From: Streptomyces sp. S.PNR 29
Lineage (GTDB): Bacteria; Actinomycetota; Actinomycetes; Streptomycetales; Streptomycetaceae
Assembly: GCF_030386795.1 (NCBI RefSeq)
Contig: NZ_JANUQM010000006.1
Location: 436,601-500,600 of the forward strand
DNA: 64,000 bases
Direction: 5' to 3'
Below the pieces are notes generated by a model. The model saw nothing but the letters and a program-made list of their open reading frames with translations. It searched no databases and was not told the origin of the DNA. The translations under genes were made by a program, and so were the position numbers. Shown here piece by piece: positions 51,579 through 60,495 of this stretch; the first letter of the stretch is position 1, and the number at the start of each line of letters is the position of its first letter.

Positions 51579-53138
51579 ATGAGCGCCGGACCCGTGATCC
51601 GGCGGGCGACGGGCGGCGCGACGGCGCTGCGTGGCGGCCGTGTGTGGCACCCCAGCCCCTACCTGGTCTTCGGCGGCCTGTTCTGGCTGGTGATGACGCT
51701 GGCCTACTGGCGGTTCCCGCTGTGCTGCGACGCCGGGCAGCACGCGGCGGTCGTCGAGCGCCTCAAGGACGACCTGCTCCACCCGGCCCACCCGATGGCG
51801 GACCTGCCGGGCGCGGGCAGTCCGTACTACGGGCCGTACGCGGTCACCCAGGGTGTCCTCGCGCGGCTGACGGGGCTGTCCGGCTGGGAGGTCGTACGGC
51901 TCGCGGGGCCGGTGCATCTGGTCGTCCTGCTGACGGGGATCGGCCGTTTCGTGCGGGGCCTCACCTCCCGCCCGTGGGCGCCGGTCCTCGCCCTGCTGTT
52001 CACGACGCTGCTGTGGGGCACCTCGCGGCTCCGGTGGAGCGGTTACCTGGGGCTGCTGTCGATGGCGGCGAACCTCGGCTATCCGTCGACGTTCGCCATC
52101 GGGCTGACCTTCTGGGCGTGGGCACTGACGTACCGGCGTGCCGGTGAGCGCGGGTCGGCCGTCAGGTTCGTCGGTCCCAGCGGGTTCGGCGGGTGGTGGG
52201 GGTACGCCGGGATCGGCGCCCTGTACGGCCTGATCCTGCTCACCCACCCGGTCACGGCCGTCTCGGCGGGGACCGGCGCGGTGGCGATCGTGGCGGCGCG
52301 ACAGCGTGCCTGGCGCCGGCCGGTCGTGGCCCGCTGGGCCCTCGCGGCGGCGGCCTGCGGGGCGGTCGCCCTCCTGTGGCCGTACTACGACGTCCTGACG
52401 CTGGTGGGCGACACCGCCGTGGACGCGATGCACCGCCGGCTGTACGAGGAGATGGCGCTGAACAGCTGGCTGGCGCTGCTCGGCGCGCCCGCGCTGTGGG
52501 TACGCGGCCGCCGCTCGGCGCGTGACCCGCTGGTGCTGATGTTCGTACTGGAAGGCCTGGTGGTGGCCTACGGCTGGGTCAGCGGGCACTACACGTACGG
52601 CAGGGCCCTGTGGGCGGCGCTGGTACCCCTGCAGTTCGCCCTGGCCGTGGAACTGGCCGCGCCGCGGCCGTGGGGGCGGGCGAGGAGGGTACTGGGCGGG
52701 GCGGTGGCCGTCGGGGCCTGCGTCGGGTTCCTCACCGTGCACGCCGGGGTGGTCGTGCCGCGCTCGGTGGACCCGGTCGGGTTCACGCGGCCGGCGCGCT
52801 GGCCGACCTACGAGTGGGCGGCGCGGTACATCGGGCGGGGCGAGGTGGTGATCACCGACGGGTACTTCGCCGGCCACGCCCTCGCCGGGTACGGGCCGAA
52901 CCTCGCCGCGCCCCTCTGGCCCGACCCCGCGCTGGACGAGCGGGAGCGGAAGCGGCGGGCCGCCGACGTCCGCGCCTTTCTCGCCCCCGGCTCGACCCGC
53001 GCCGAGCGTGCCGCCGTCGTCCGCCGCTACCACGTGCGCTGGCTGCTGCTGACGCGCCGGCACCCGGTGCCCGAGGAGGCCGTGGTGGTGGCGTTCAGCA
53101 CGCGGACGGGGGAGGTGCTGGCGCGGGTCGGGGGGTGA
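51579..53138 (+). CDS. polytopic membrane protein, unknown
   Basis: A 519-residue protein with about nine to ten TM helices. An early loop carries FPLCCDAGQHAAVVERLKDDLLHPAHPM and a Tyr/Gly-rich segment (GAGSPYYGPYAVTQG). The C-terminal ~130 residues are soluble (WPTYEWAARYIGRGEVVITDGYFAGH). The overall plan resembles GT-C membrane enzymes, with acidic residues in the first loop, but the signature is not clear enough to assign. It is divergent from the GT39-like gene with 108 bp between them and convergent with ohrA. Its place between two polymer gene blocks suggests a role in surface glycans (inference). Confidence 0.75.
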   Translation: MSAGPVIRRATGGATALRGGRVWHPSPYLVFGGLFWLVMTLAYWRFPLCCDAGQHAAVVERLKDDLLHPAHPMADLPGAGSPYYGPYAVTQGVLARLTGLSGWEVVRLAGPVHLVVLLTGIGRFVRGLTSRPWAPVLALLFTTLLWGTSRLRWSGYLGLLSMAANLGYPSTFAIGLTFWAWALTYRRAGERGSAVRFVGPSGFGGWWGYAGIGALYGLILLTHPVTAVSAGTGAVAIVAARQRAWRRPVVARWALAAAACGAVALLWPYYDVLTLVGDTAVDAMHRRLYEEMALNSWLALLGAPALWVRGRRSARDPLVLMFVLEGLVVAYGWVSGHYTYGRALWAALVPLQFALAVELAAPRPWGRARRVLGGAVAVGACVGFLTVHAGVVVPRSVDPVGFTRPARWPTYEWAARYIGRGEVVITDGYFAGHALAGYGPNLAAPLWPDPALDERERKRRAADVRAFLAPGSTRAERAAVVRRYHVRWLLLTRRHPVPEEAVVVAFSTRTGEVLARVGG

Positions 53139-53167
53139 CCCGTGGGGATTGCTCGATCTGCTCGTGT

Positions 53168-53581
53168 CTACTCGATGACGAGTTCGACGGGGATGTTGCC
53201 GCGGGTGGCGTTGGAGTAGGGGCAGACCTGGTGGGCCTGCTCGACCAGCTTGCGGCCGGTCGCCTCGTCCACGGTGTCGGGCAGCTCGACGCGGAGGGTG
53301 ACGGCGAGCGCGAAGCCCTCGCCCTGCTTGCCTATGCCGACCTCGGCGGTCACCGCGGCGTCGCTGACGTCGACCTTCGCCTGGCGGCCGACGAGACCGA
53401 GGGCGCTGCCGAAGCAGGCGGCGTAACCGGCGGCGAACAGCTGCTCCGGGTTGGTGCCCTGGCCGTTGCCGCCCAGCTCCACGGGCATGCCGAGCGCGAG
53501 GTCCAGCGTGCCGTCGGAGCTGACGGCGCGTCCCTCGCGGCCGTGGGTGGCGGTGGCGACAGCGGTGTAGAGCGCGTCCAT
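53168..53581 (-). CDS. ohrA: organic hydroperoxide reductase Ohr
   Basis: A 137-residue Ohr/OsmC-family thiol peroxidase. Both catalytic Cys are present: YAACFGSAL (Cys ~56) and HQVCPYSNATRGN (Cys ~120), with the Ohr-type C-terminal pattern. It reduces organic hydroperoxides in the cytoplasm. Divergent from ohrR with 121 bp between, which holds OhrR-type operators. A typical ohrA-ohrR module. Confidence 0.96.
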   Translation of the reverse strand: MDALYTAVATATHGREGRAVSSDGTLDLALGMPVELGGNGQGTNPEQLFAAGYAACFGSALGLVGRQAKVDVSDAAVTAEVGIGKQGEGFALAVTLRVELPDTVDEATGRKLVEQAHQVCPYSNATRGNIPVELVIE

Positions 53582-53653
53582 GGAAAACCCTTCCCTCTCA
53601 CGTCACGTTCCGGCGGCCCGTTCCGGCCGCCTGACACCAGAGAGTAGAGCACA

Positions 53654-53679
53654 CAATTCAATTGCACGCAATCGAATTG
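53654..53679. promoter_or_regulatory. OhrR operators in ohrA-ohrR promoter
   Basis: CAATT-c-AATTG (53654-53664, perfect) and CAATC-g-AATTG (53669-53679, one mismatch) form two AT-rich inverted repeats in an otherwise GC-rich region between the divergent genes, matching the AATT-based operators of OhrR proteins. Confidence 0.8.
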
Positions 53680-53702
53680 CGGACACGGGCTATCCTGGAG
53701 CC

Positions 53703-54203
53703 ATGAACGAGCCCCGGACACCCACCACCGCCACCGTCCCGCCGGCCGGGGACTGGCTCAGCCTCGACCAGCAGATCTGCTTCTCCCTGCACGCGGCCTC
53801 GCGCGCCTTCAACGGCGTCTACCGCGTGCTCCTGAAGGACCTCGGGCTGACCTACCCGCAGTACCTGGTGATGCTCGTGCTGTGGGAGCACGGCGACCTG
53901 CCCGTGAAGAAGCTCGGCGAACACCTGCGCCTCGACTCCGGCACGCTCTCTCCGCTGCTCAAGCGGCTGGAGGCGGCCGGGCTGGTGCGCCGTGAACGCA
54001 GCACCCGCGACGAACGGTCGGTCGAGGTCCGCCTGACCGGGGAGGGCGCCGCGCTGCGCGAACGGGCGCTTGAGGTGCCGCGCCGGATCACCGCCGCGAC
54101 CGGCTTCGACATCGACGAGATCCGCGATCTGCGCACCCGCCTCGACGAACTCACCACCGCGCTGGACGCGGCCGCGCTGTCGGAGGCGTCGGGACGCCCG
54201 TAG
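53703..54203 (+). CDS. ohrR: OhrR, MarR-family peroxide-sensing repressor
   Basis: A 166-residue MarR-type regulator. The peroxide-sensing Cys lies in DQQICFSLHAASRAF (~27), the conserved OhrR position, and the winged helix reads LPVKKLGEHLRLDSGTLSPLLKRLE with wing RRERSTRDERSVEVRLT. Oxidation of this Cys by organic peroxides releases DNA and derepresses ohrA and ohrR. Divergent from ohrA. The start at 53703 follows GGAG at a good spacing and fits OhrR length. Confidence 0.95.
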   Translation: MNEPRTPTTATVPPAGDWLSLDQQICFSLHAASRAFNGVYRVLLKDLGLTYPQYLVMLVLWEHGDLPVKKLGEHLRLDSGTLSPLLKRLEAAGLVRRERSTRDERSVEVRLTGEGAALRERALEVPRRITAATGFDIDEIRDLRTRLDELTTALDAAALSEASGRP

Positions 54204-54270
54204 GGCCATCCAGGCTCCGCGGCCTGCTTCACTGATACCCGACGGGCAACCGACGAGGGGACGACCGCAC

Positions 54271-55251
54271 ATGACCTGGCTGATCACCGGCGGCGCCGGC
54301 TACATCGGCGCGCACGTGGTACGGGCGATGACCGAGGCGGGCGAGAAGGCGGTGGTGTACGACGACCTCTCCACCGGGATCGCCGAGCGCGTGCCGGACG
54401 GGGTGCCCCTGGTGACGGGCTCCACCCTCGACGGCGACCGCCTCGCGCGCACCCTCGCGGAGCACGGCGTCACCGGTGTCGTCCACCTCGCGGCCAAGAA
54501 GCAGGTGGGTGAGTCGGTGCACCTGCCCCTGCACTACTACCGGGAGAACGTCGAGGGCCTGCGCGTCCTGCTGGAGGCGGTGACGGCGGCCGGGGTCGCG
54601 TCCTTCGTGTTCTCGTCCTCCGCGGCGGTGTACGGCATGCCGGACGTCCACCTGGTCACGGAGGAGACGCCCTGCGCGCCGATGAGCCCGTACGGCGAGA
54701 CGAAGCTGGCCGGCGAGTGGCTGGTACGGGCGACGAACCGGGCCACGGGCCTGTCCACGGCATCGCTGCGCTACTTCAACGTGGCGGGCGCGGCGCGCCC
54801 CGAGCTGGCGGACGTCGGCGTCCACAACCTCATCCCGATGGTCTTCGAGAAGCTCACGGAGAACGCACCCCCACGCATCTTCGGCGACGACTACCCGACC
54901 CCCGACGGCACCTGCGTCCGCGACTACATCCACGTCGTGGACCTGGCGGAGGCCCACGTGGCGGCGGCCCGCGCGCTGGTGTCCTCCCCCGGCCGTGACC
55001 TCACCCTGAACATCGGCCGCGGTGAGGGCGTCTCCGTCCGCGAAATGATCGACCGCATCAACGCCCTCACCGGCTACGACCGCCCCCCGACCGTCGCTCC
55101 CCGCCGCCCCGGCGATCCCGCCCGCGTGGTCGCCTCCGCCGACCGCGCCGCCACCGAACTGGCCTGGAAGGCGAAACACGACGTCCAGGACATGATCACA
55201 TCGGCGTGGCAGGGCTGGGTACGACTGCATCCGGAGGCGGCACGGGACTGA
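54271..55251 (+). CDS. galE: UDP-glucose 4-epimerase
   Basis: A 326-residue extended short-chain dehydrogenase. The NAD-binding motif is GGAGYIG (7-13), the catalytic region has SSSAAVYG (Ser ~116) and YGETK (Tyr/Lys dyad ~140-144), and DYIHVVDLAEAH is the GalE signature near 230. It interconverts UDP-glucose and UDP-galactose. It stands between the ohr module and the wall-polymer exporter genes, and could supply UDP-galactose for the polymer (inference). Related epimerases act on UDP-GlcNAc; sequence alone does not exclude that. Confidence 0.92.
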   Translation: MTWLITGGAGYIGAHVVRAMTEAGEKAVVYDDLSTGIAERVPDGVPLVTGSTLDGDRLARTLAEHGVTGVVHLAAKKQVGESVHLPLHYYRENVEGLRVLLEAVTAAGVASFVFSSSAAVYGMPDVHLVTEETPCAPMSPYGETKLAGEWLVRATNRATGLSTASLRYFNVAGAARPELADVGVHNLIPMVFEKLTENAPPRIFGDDYPTPDGTCVRDYIHVVDLAEAHVAAARALVSSPGRDLTLNIGRGEGVSVREMIDRINALTGYDRPPTVAPRRPGDPARVVASADRAATELAWKAKHDVQDMITSAWQGWVRLHPEAARD

Positions 55252-55299
55252 CCGCGCCGGTCACGCAAGTGGCCCGTGCCACCGATTCCCCCCGCATGC

Positions 55300-55556
55300 G
55301 GCGTGCCCTCGGCTCCGCCGTCTGGGCACCGCGGACGACCTCCTCCCATGAGGGAGCCGTGCGCGCCGCGATCGACCTCGGCGGCGACACCGACACCGTC
55401 GCGGCGGTGACCGGCGGGCTCGCGGGGGCGGTGCACGGCATCGGCGCCGTGCCCGAGCGCTGGACCGAGCCCCTGCGCGTCCCGCTTCCGGGGTTCGGCG
55501 GACGGGTGCCGCGCACGGCGGACCTCGCCCGGCTGACCGGGCGGCTGAGCGCCTGA
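55300..55556 (+). pseudogene. C-terminal remnant of an ADP-ribosylglycohydrolase
   Basis: The frame ending at 55556 encodes, in its last ~85 residues, SHEGAVRAAIDLGGDTDTVA and then VTGGLAGAVHGIG, the C-terminal metal-binding motif (DLGGDTD) and following helix of ADP-ribosylglycohydrolases (DraG family), ending with PLPGFGGRV. The N-terminal two-thirds with the other metal ligands are missing, and the frame upstream overlaps galE. It is therefore a decayed or transferred fragment, unlikely to be active. Any expression would have to start inside galE. Confidence 0.75.
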
Positions 55557-55624
55557 GCGCCCGTCCCCTGGCGCCCCGGCACCCGGCTCACAGCACCCCG
55601 CCCCCGACACCCCGGCGGCCGGGC

Positions 55625-56251
55625 TCACAACGCCTTCAGCGCCTCCGTGGTCGCCCTGGCCAGTGCTGCCAGGTATCCCTTCGGCAGCTTGGGGCTGCGG
55701 ATCACGACCGAGCGCCAGTAGAGCGGGCCGGAGATCAGGTCGAGGGCCAGTTCCTCGTCGATGCCCGGGCGGACCTCCCCGCGTCGCTCCGCCGCCGCCA
55801 CGATGCCGCTGGCCACACCCTCCTGCCCCTCGCGGAGGGCCTTCTGCAGGGCCTCCGCGATGTCCGGGTTGCGGGCCGCCTCGGCCTGGAGGTCGGGGAT
55901 GATCTGCGAGGCGACGGGGTGGCGCAGGGCGCGGGACGTGACCTCGTACAGCAGGCGCAGGTCGCCCTCCAGGGTCCCGGTGTCCGGCGCGGGCAGCCCC
56001 TGCACCGCGATCGCCGAGACCAGGTCGAGCACCAGGTGCAGCTTGGAGCGCCAGCGCCGGTACACCGCCGTCTTGCCGACGCCCGCCCGGCGCGCGATCC
56101 CCTCGATGGACATCCGCGCGTAGCCGACGGCCGCGAGTTCCTCGAAGACGGCCGCCCGGATGGCTTCCGTCACGTCCTCCCGCAGTACGGCCGCCCCCGC
56201 GGGTGCCCGGCGGCGCGGACGCGGCTGGGGCTCGTCGGCGTTCGTCGTCAT
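55625..56251 (-). CDS. TetR-family transcriptional regulator
   Basis: About 208 residues with an N-terminal TetR helix-turn-helix (AVFEELAAVGYARMSIEGIARRAGVGKTAVYRRWRSK, read at ~30-68) and a helical ligand-binding domain of the TetR_C type (LRHPVASQIIPDLQAEAARNPDIAEAL). It is divergent from the TagG-type permease gene, and the shared region has a 29-bp direct repeat. It therefore likely controls polymer export and itself. The ATG at 56251 (MTTNADEP) is chosen; another in-frame start lies four codons upstream. Confidence 0.92.
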   Translation of the reverse strand: MTTNADEPQPRPRRRAPAGAAVLREDVTEAIRAAVFEELAAVGYARMSIEGIARRAGVGKTAVYRRWRSKLHLVLDLVSAIAVQGLPAPDTGTLEGDLRLLYEVTSRALRHPVASQIIPDLQAEAARNPDIAEALQKALREGQEGVASGIVAAAERRGEVRPGIDEELALDLISGPLYWRSVVIRSPKLPKGYLAALARATTEALKAL

Positions 56252-56267
56252 GCGGACCAGCATAGAG

Positions 56268-56344
56268 CGTTACGACGAAACGGTTGCGTTCCGACGCTCC
56301 ATCGTCCTACGCTCGCGTTGCGACGATACGGTCCCGTCCCGACG
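56268..56344. promoter_or_regulatory. 29-bp direct repeat, candidate TetR operators
   Basis: Two 29-bp segments, 56268-56296 and 56316-56344, share about 23 positions (CGTTxCGACGAxACGG then xxxCGTxxCGACG) and start 48 bp apart. They lie between the TetR gene and the permease gene. Each contains several ACG/CGT half-sites, as expected for TetR-type operators. Confidence 0.65.
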
Positions 56345-56427
56345 TAAGAGAACGTGAAGAGTCACGTAAGAAGACGTCGGCGGCACACTCCAACACCCCC
56401 GACACCCCCCGAGCGAAAGCAGCGGAT

Positions 56428-57351
56428 GTGAGCCAGGCCCTCCACACACCGCCCCCGGTACCGGTGACCCCGGTCCCGGCCGACCACGACCTCGCGGCGC
56501 TCGCCGCCCGCCACGGCCTCTCGGTCAGCGGCGCCCGCCCCTCCCTGCCGGAGTACGTCCGCCAGCTGTGGGCGCGCCGCCACTTCATCACCGCCTTCGC
56601 GACGGCCAAGCTCACCGCCCAGTACAGCCAGGCGAAGCTGGGCCAGGTCTGGCAGGTGATGACGCCCCTGCTGAACGCGGCCGTGTACTACTTCATCTTC
56701 GGCGTGCTGCTGGGCACCAAGCACGGCGTTCCGGACTACGTCCCGTTCCTGGTCACGGGCGTGTTCATCTGGACGTTCACGCAGAGCTCGATCATGGCGG
56801 GCACCCGGGCGATCTCCGGCAACCTCGGCCTCGTGCGGGCCCTGCACTTCCCGCGCGCCGCGCTGCCGCTCTCCTTCTGCCTGCAGCAGTTGCAGCAGCT
56901 GCTGTTCTCGATGGCCGCCCTGATCGTGATCCTGCTCTGCTTCGGCGTGCCGGTCGCCGCGTCCTGGGTGCTGGCGCTCCCGGCGCTGGTGCTGCAGTTC
57001 ACGTTCAACGCGGGCGTCTCGATGATCATGGCCCGGATGGGCGCGAAGACGCCGGACATCGCCCAGCTGATGCCGTTCGTGCTGCGCACCTGGATGTACG
57101 TCTCGGGCGTCATGTGGAGCATCGACAGGCTGACCCAGCGCGACCACCTGCCGCGCGTGGTGACGGTCCTGCTGGAGACCAACCCGGCCGCCGTCTACAT
57201 CGACCTCATGCGCTTCGCGCTGATCGACAGCTTCCGCTCCAGCCAGCTCCCCCCGCACGTGTGGGCGGCGGCGGTCGGCTGGGCGGTCCTCGCCGGCGTC
57301 GGCGGCTTCATCTACTTCTGGAAGGCTGAGGAGACGTACGGCCGTGGCTGA
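56428..57351 (+). CDS. TagG-like polysaccharide/teichoic-acid ABC exporter permease
   Basis: A 307-residue ABC-2 type permease. A cytoplasmic N-terminus (~75 residues) ends in the amphipathic segment LTAQYSQAKLGQVWQVMTPLLNA, the conserved start of wall-polymer exporters, followed by six TM helices (YYFIFGVLLGTKHG... to VLAGVGGFIYFW). It should move a lipid-linked polymer outward together with the ATPase encoded next (8-bp overlap). I chose the GTG at 56428 (VSQALHTP) as the start; upstream readings pass through the operator region. Confidence 0.9.
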   Translation: MSQALHTPPPVPVTPVPADHDLAALAARHGLSVSGARPSLPEYVRQLWARRHFITAFATAKLTAQYSQAKLGQVWQVMTPLLNAAVYYFIFGVLLGTKHGVPDYVPFLVTGVFIWTFTQSSIMAGTRAISGNLGLVRALHFPRAALPLSFCLQQLQQLLFSMAALIVILLCFGVPVAASWVLALPALVLQFTFNAGVSMIMARMGAKTPDIAQLMPFVLRTWMYVSGVMWSIDRLTQRDHLPRVVTVLLETNPAAVYIDLMRFALIDSFRSSQLPPHVWAAAVGWAVLAGVGGFIYFWKAEETYGRG

Positions 57352-58192
57352 GCACACCACCGAGAAGATCCCCACCGTCATCGCCGACGGCGTCGACATC
57401 GTCTACCGCGTCAACGGCACCGGCGCCGGACGCGGCTCCGCGACCGCCGCCCTCAACCGCATCCTGCGCCGCAAGCAGGCCGAGAAGGCGGCGGGCGTCC
57501 GCCGGGTGCACGCGGTGAAGAACGTGTCCTTCGTCGCGTACAAGGGCGAGGCGATCGGCCTGATCGGCACCAACGGCTCCGGCAAGTCCACCCTGCTGAA
57601 GGCCGTGGCCGGGCTCCTGCCCGTCGAGAACGGCCGCATCCACACCAACGGCCAGCCCTCCCTGCTCGGCGTGAACGCCGCCCTGATGAACGACCTCACC
57701 GGCGAGCGCAACGTCCACCTCGGCGGCCTGGCCATGGGCATGTCCCGCGAGCAGATCAGGGAGCGCTACCAGGAGATCGTCGACTTCTCCGGGATCAACG
57801 ACAAGGGCGACTTCATCACCCTGCCGATGCGCACCTACTCCTCCGGCATGGCCGCCCGCCTGCGCTTCTCCATCGCCGCCGCCAAGGACCACGACGTCCT
57901 CCTCATCGACGAGGCCCTCGCCACCGGCGACCGTTCCTTCCAGAAGCGGTCGGAGGAGCGCATCCGCGAACTGCGCAAGAGCGCGGGCACGGTGTTCCTG
58001 GTCAGCCACAACAACAAGTCGATCCGCGACACCTGCGACCGCGTGCTGTGGCTGGAGCGCGGGGAGCTGCGCATGGACGGGCCGACGGAGGAGGTCCTGG
58101 AGGCCTACGAGGCGTTCACCGGCGGAGCGGACAAGGCGGCTGCGGCCAAGCCGAAGCCCAAGCCGAAGGCCAAGGTCGCCCTTCCCTCGTGA
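57344..58192 (+). CDS. TagH-like ABC exporter ATPase
   Basis: A 282-residue ATPase of the polysaccharide/teichoic-acid exporter class. Walker A GTNGSGKST, signature YSSGMAARLRFSIA in place of LSGGQ as usual for this class, Walker B VLLIDEALATGD, and switch His in VSHN. A variable basic C-terminal tail (KPKPKPKAKV) follows. It starts at GTG overlapping the permease stop and pairs with it. Followed after ~100 bp by GT2/TagF paralogue 4, which supports a role in exporting the polymer made by these enzymes. Confidence 0.93.
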   Translation: MAEHTTEKIPTVIADGVDIVYRVNGTGAGRGSATAALNRILRRKQAEKAAGVRRVHAVKNVSFVAYKGEAIGLIGTNGSGKSTLLKAVAGLLPVENGRIHTNGQPSLLGVNAALMNDLTGERNVHLGGLAMGMSREQIRERYQEIVDFSGINDKGDFITLPMRTYSSGMAARLRFSIAAAKDHDVLLIDEALATGDRSFQKRSEERIRELRKSAGTVFLVSHNNKSIRDTCDRVLWLERGELRMDGPTEEVLEAYEAFTGGADKAAAAKPKPKPKAKVALPS

Positions 58193-58293
58193 GGCGCAGC
58201 CGCACTTAACCCTTTCATCGCATTGGTGCCACTATGACCGAATAAGCGTGCCCGCAGTGCCGAAGGCGCGACGAAGGTGAAGGAGCCCCCGCG

Positions 58294-60495
58294 ATGCCCG
58301 AGACCCCCGTCCTCAGCGTCATCGTCCACGGCCCCAACACCCAGGACCACCTGACCGGACTTCTCGACTCCCTGGACGCCCACCCCCTGCCCGACACCGA
58401 GGTGATCGTGGCCGCGGTCGGCGCCTGGGCCCGGGAGACGGCCGAGCGGCACACGCCCGCGTTCCAGGTGGTGCCCCTGCCGGACGGGACGAGCGACGCC
58501 GAGGCCCGGGCGGCGGGGGCGGCGCGGGCTTCCGGCCGCTGGCTGCACTTCGTGCACGCCAAGGACGGACTGCCCGCCGGCGCCCCGCACACGGTCACCG
58601 AGCGCCTCGCCGAACTCCCCGAGGCGGTGGACGTCCTGCTCCTGGACCACGTCCGCAGCACCTGGCAGGCGTCCGCCCTGCCCTCCCGGGACGGCCCCCT
58701 CCTCGCCCGCGCCGGCCGCGCCGACCTCACCCTCGACGAGCGCGCGTCCCTGCTGCGCCTGACCCCGCTGCTCGGCACCCGGGTCGTCCGTGCGGGGTTC
58801 TGGCGGACACACGAGCGGCTGCTCACCACGGACGACGAGCCGTTCGCCGCGTACGCGGCCCTCCTCCTCGCCGACCGCGTCGCCTGCCTGCCCCACCCCG
58901 CCTACGAGGACCGCCGGCTGCGGCCCGAGAGCCTCCCGCCGCTCACCGCGCGGGAGTACTACGCCCTCGTCGACCGCTACGAGACCCTCCTCGACCTCGC
59001 CAGGGGCCGCCCGGCCACCCACGCCGTCCTGTACACCGTCATGGTCCGCGACTGCCTGCGCACCTTCGCCCGCGGCGGCATGCCGGACCCGGTGGCGCGG
59101 GAGTTCTTCCGCCGGGCGTCACTGGCGGCACTGCGCCGGCGCCCCGACGGCTACCAGCGCCCCGCCGGCCTCGAAGGCATCCGCCGCTCACTCCTCGAAG
59201 AGGGCGCCTACACCAGGTACCGCGCCTTCCAGGTCGCCAACCGCACGCGCCGCGCCGTCAGATCGGCCGTGCGGACCCGAAGACGCCAGGCCGGCGTCAA
59301 GGTCCGCGACCACCAGTACCGCCAGGCGCTGAGCCGCCCGGTCGACCCGGACCTGGCCGTCTTCTCCGCCTACTGGGACCGCGGAGTGGCCTGCAACCCG
59401 GCAGCCATCGCCGCCAAACTCGCCGAACTGGCCCCGCGGATCCACCCGGTGTGGGTGGTGACCGCGAAGAACGCGGTACTGCTCCCGCCCGGCACGGATC
59501 ACGTCGTCCCCGGCACCCGCCGCTACTGGGAGGTGCTGGCCAGGGCGAAGTACCTCGTCAACAACGTCAACTTCCCGGGCGCGGTGGTCAAACGCCCGGA
59601 CGCCGTCCACGTCCAGACCCACCACGGCACCCCGCTCAAGCGCATGGGCCTGGACCAGATGCAGTTCCCGGCCGCCGCCCAGGGCATGGACTTCCGGGCC
59701 CTGCTGGAACGCGTCGACAAGTGGGACTACAGCGTCTCCGCCAACAGCCACACCACCCGCATGTGGGAGCGCGCCTACCCCGCGCGCTACGTCTCCCTGG
59801 ACTACGGCTATCCGCGCAACGACGTCTACTACACGGCCGGCGCCCAGGACATCCGCGCGATCCGCGAACGGCTCGGCATCGCGCCCGGCCGCAGGGCCGT
59901 CCTCTACGCCCCCACGCACCGCGACTACGAGGCCGGCTGGACCCCGCGCCTCGACCTCGCCGCCCTGGCCGACCGCCTGGGCGAGGACACCGTCCTGCTC
60001 GTCCGCGGCCACTACTTCTACGCCGGCGCCGCCTCCCCCCTGACCGGCCTGCGCCGCACGGGCCGCATCCTCGACGTCTCGTCCTACGACCCGGTCGAGG
60101 AGCTGTGCCTGGCGGCGGACGTCCTGGTCACCGACTACTCGTCCATCATGTTCGACTACGCCAATCTCGACCGCCCGATCGTGATCCACGCCGACGACTG
60201 GGAGACGTACCGCACCACCCGCGGCGTCTACTTCGACCTCATGGCCGAGGCGCCGGGCCCGGTGGCCCGGGCCCAGGAGGAACTGGCGGAGATCCTCACC
60301 ACGGACGCCTGGCGTGACGAAGGCGCGGCAAAGGCGCGGGCCGCCTTCCGCCGCCGGTTCTGCGAGTACGACGACGGACGCGCCGCCGAACGTGTCGTAC
60401 GCCGGGTCTTCCTCGGCCAGGACGAGGAGTCGCTGCCGCCGGTGCTCCCGCTCGATGCGCGCACGCCGGCCCCGAGCCCCCAGGAGGCCGTATGA
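58294..60495 (+). CDS. two-domain GT2 / TagF-like transferase, paralogue 4, degenerate GT2 half
   Basis: A 733-residue protein with a GAAGGAG ribosome site before the ATG. The N-terminal domain follows the GT2 outline (LSVIVHGPNTQDHLTGLLDSL) but lacks both key motifs: the V-D-D-x-S nucleotide site reads VAAVGAWA and the DSDD metal motif at 88-91 reads HAKD. It is probably inactive as a glycosyltransferase. The TagF-like domain is complete: QTHHGTPLKRMG with His444, YAPTHRDY, RGHYF, TDYSSIMFDYANLDRPIVIHADDW. Its stop overlaps the next gene (ATGA). It lies downstream of the exporter genes. Confidence 0.9.
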   Translation: MPETPVLSVIVHGPNTQDHLTGLLDSLDAHPLPDTEVIVAAVGAWARETAERHTPAFQVVPLPDGTSDAEARAAGAARASGRWLHFVHAKDGLPAGAPHTVTERLAELPEAVDVLLLDHVRSTWQASALPSRDGPLLARAGRADLTLDERASLLRLTPLLGTRVVRAGFWRTHERLLTTDDEPFAAYAALLLADRVACLPHPAYEDRRLRPESLPPLTAREYYALVDRYETLLDLARGRPATHAVLYTVMVRDCLRTFARGGMPDPVAREFFRRASLAALRRRPDGYQRPAGLEGIRRSLLEEGAYTRYRAFQVANRTRRAVRSAVRTRRRQAGVKVRDHQYRQALSRPVDPDLAVFSAYWDRGVACNPAAIAAKLAELAPRIHPVWVVTAKNAVLLPPGTDHVVPGTRRYWEVLARAKYLVNNVNFPGAVVKRPDAVHVQTHHGTPLKRMGLDQMQFPAAAQGMDFRALLERVDKWDYSVSANSHTTRMWERAYPARYVSLDYGYPRNDVYYTAGAQDIRAIRERLGIAPGRRAVLYAPTHRDYEAGWTPRLDLAALADRLGEDTVLLVRGHYFYAGAASPLTGLRRTGRILDVSSYDPVEELCLAADVLVTDYSSIMFDYANLDRPIVIHADDWETYRTTRGVYFDLMAEAPGPVARAQEELAEILTTDAWRDEGAAKARAAFRRRFCEYDDGRAAERVVRRVFLGQDEESLPPVLPLDARTPAPSPQEAV

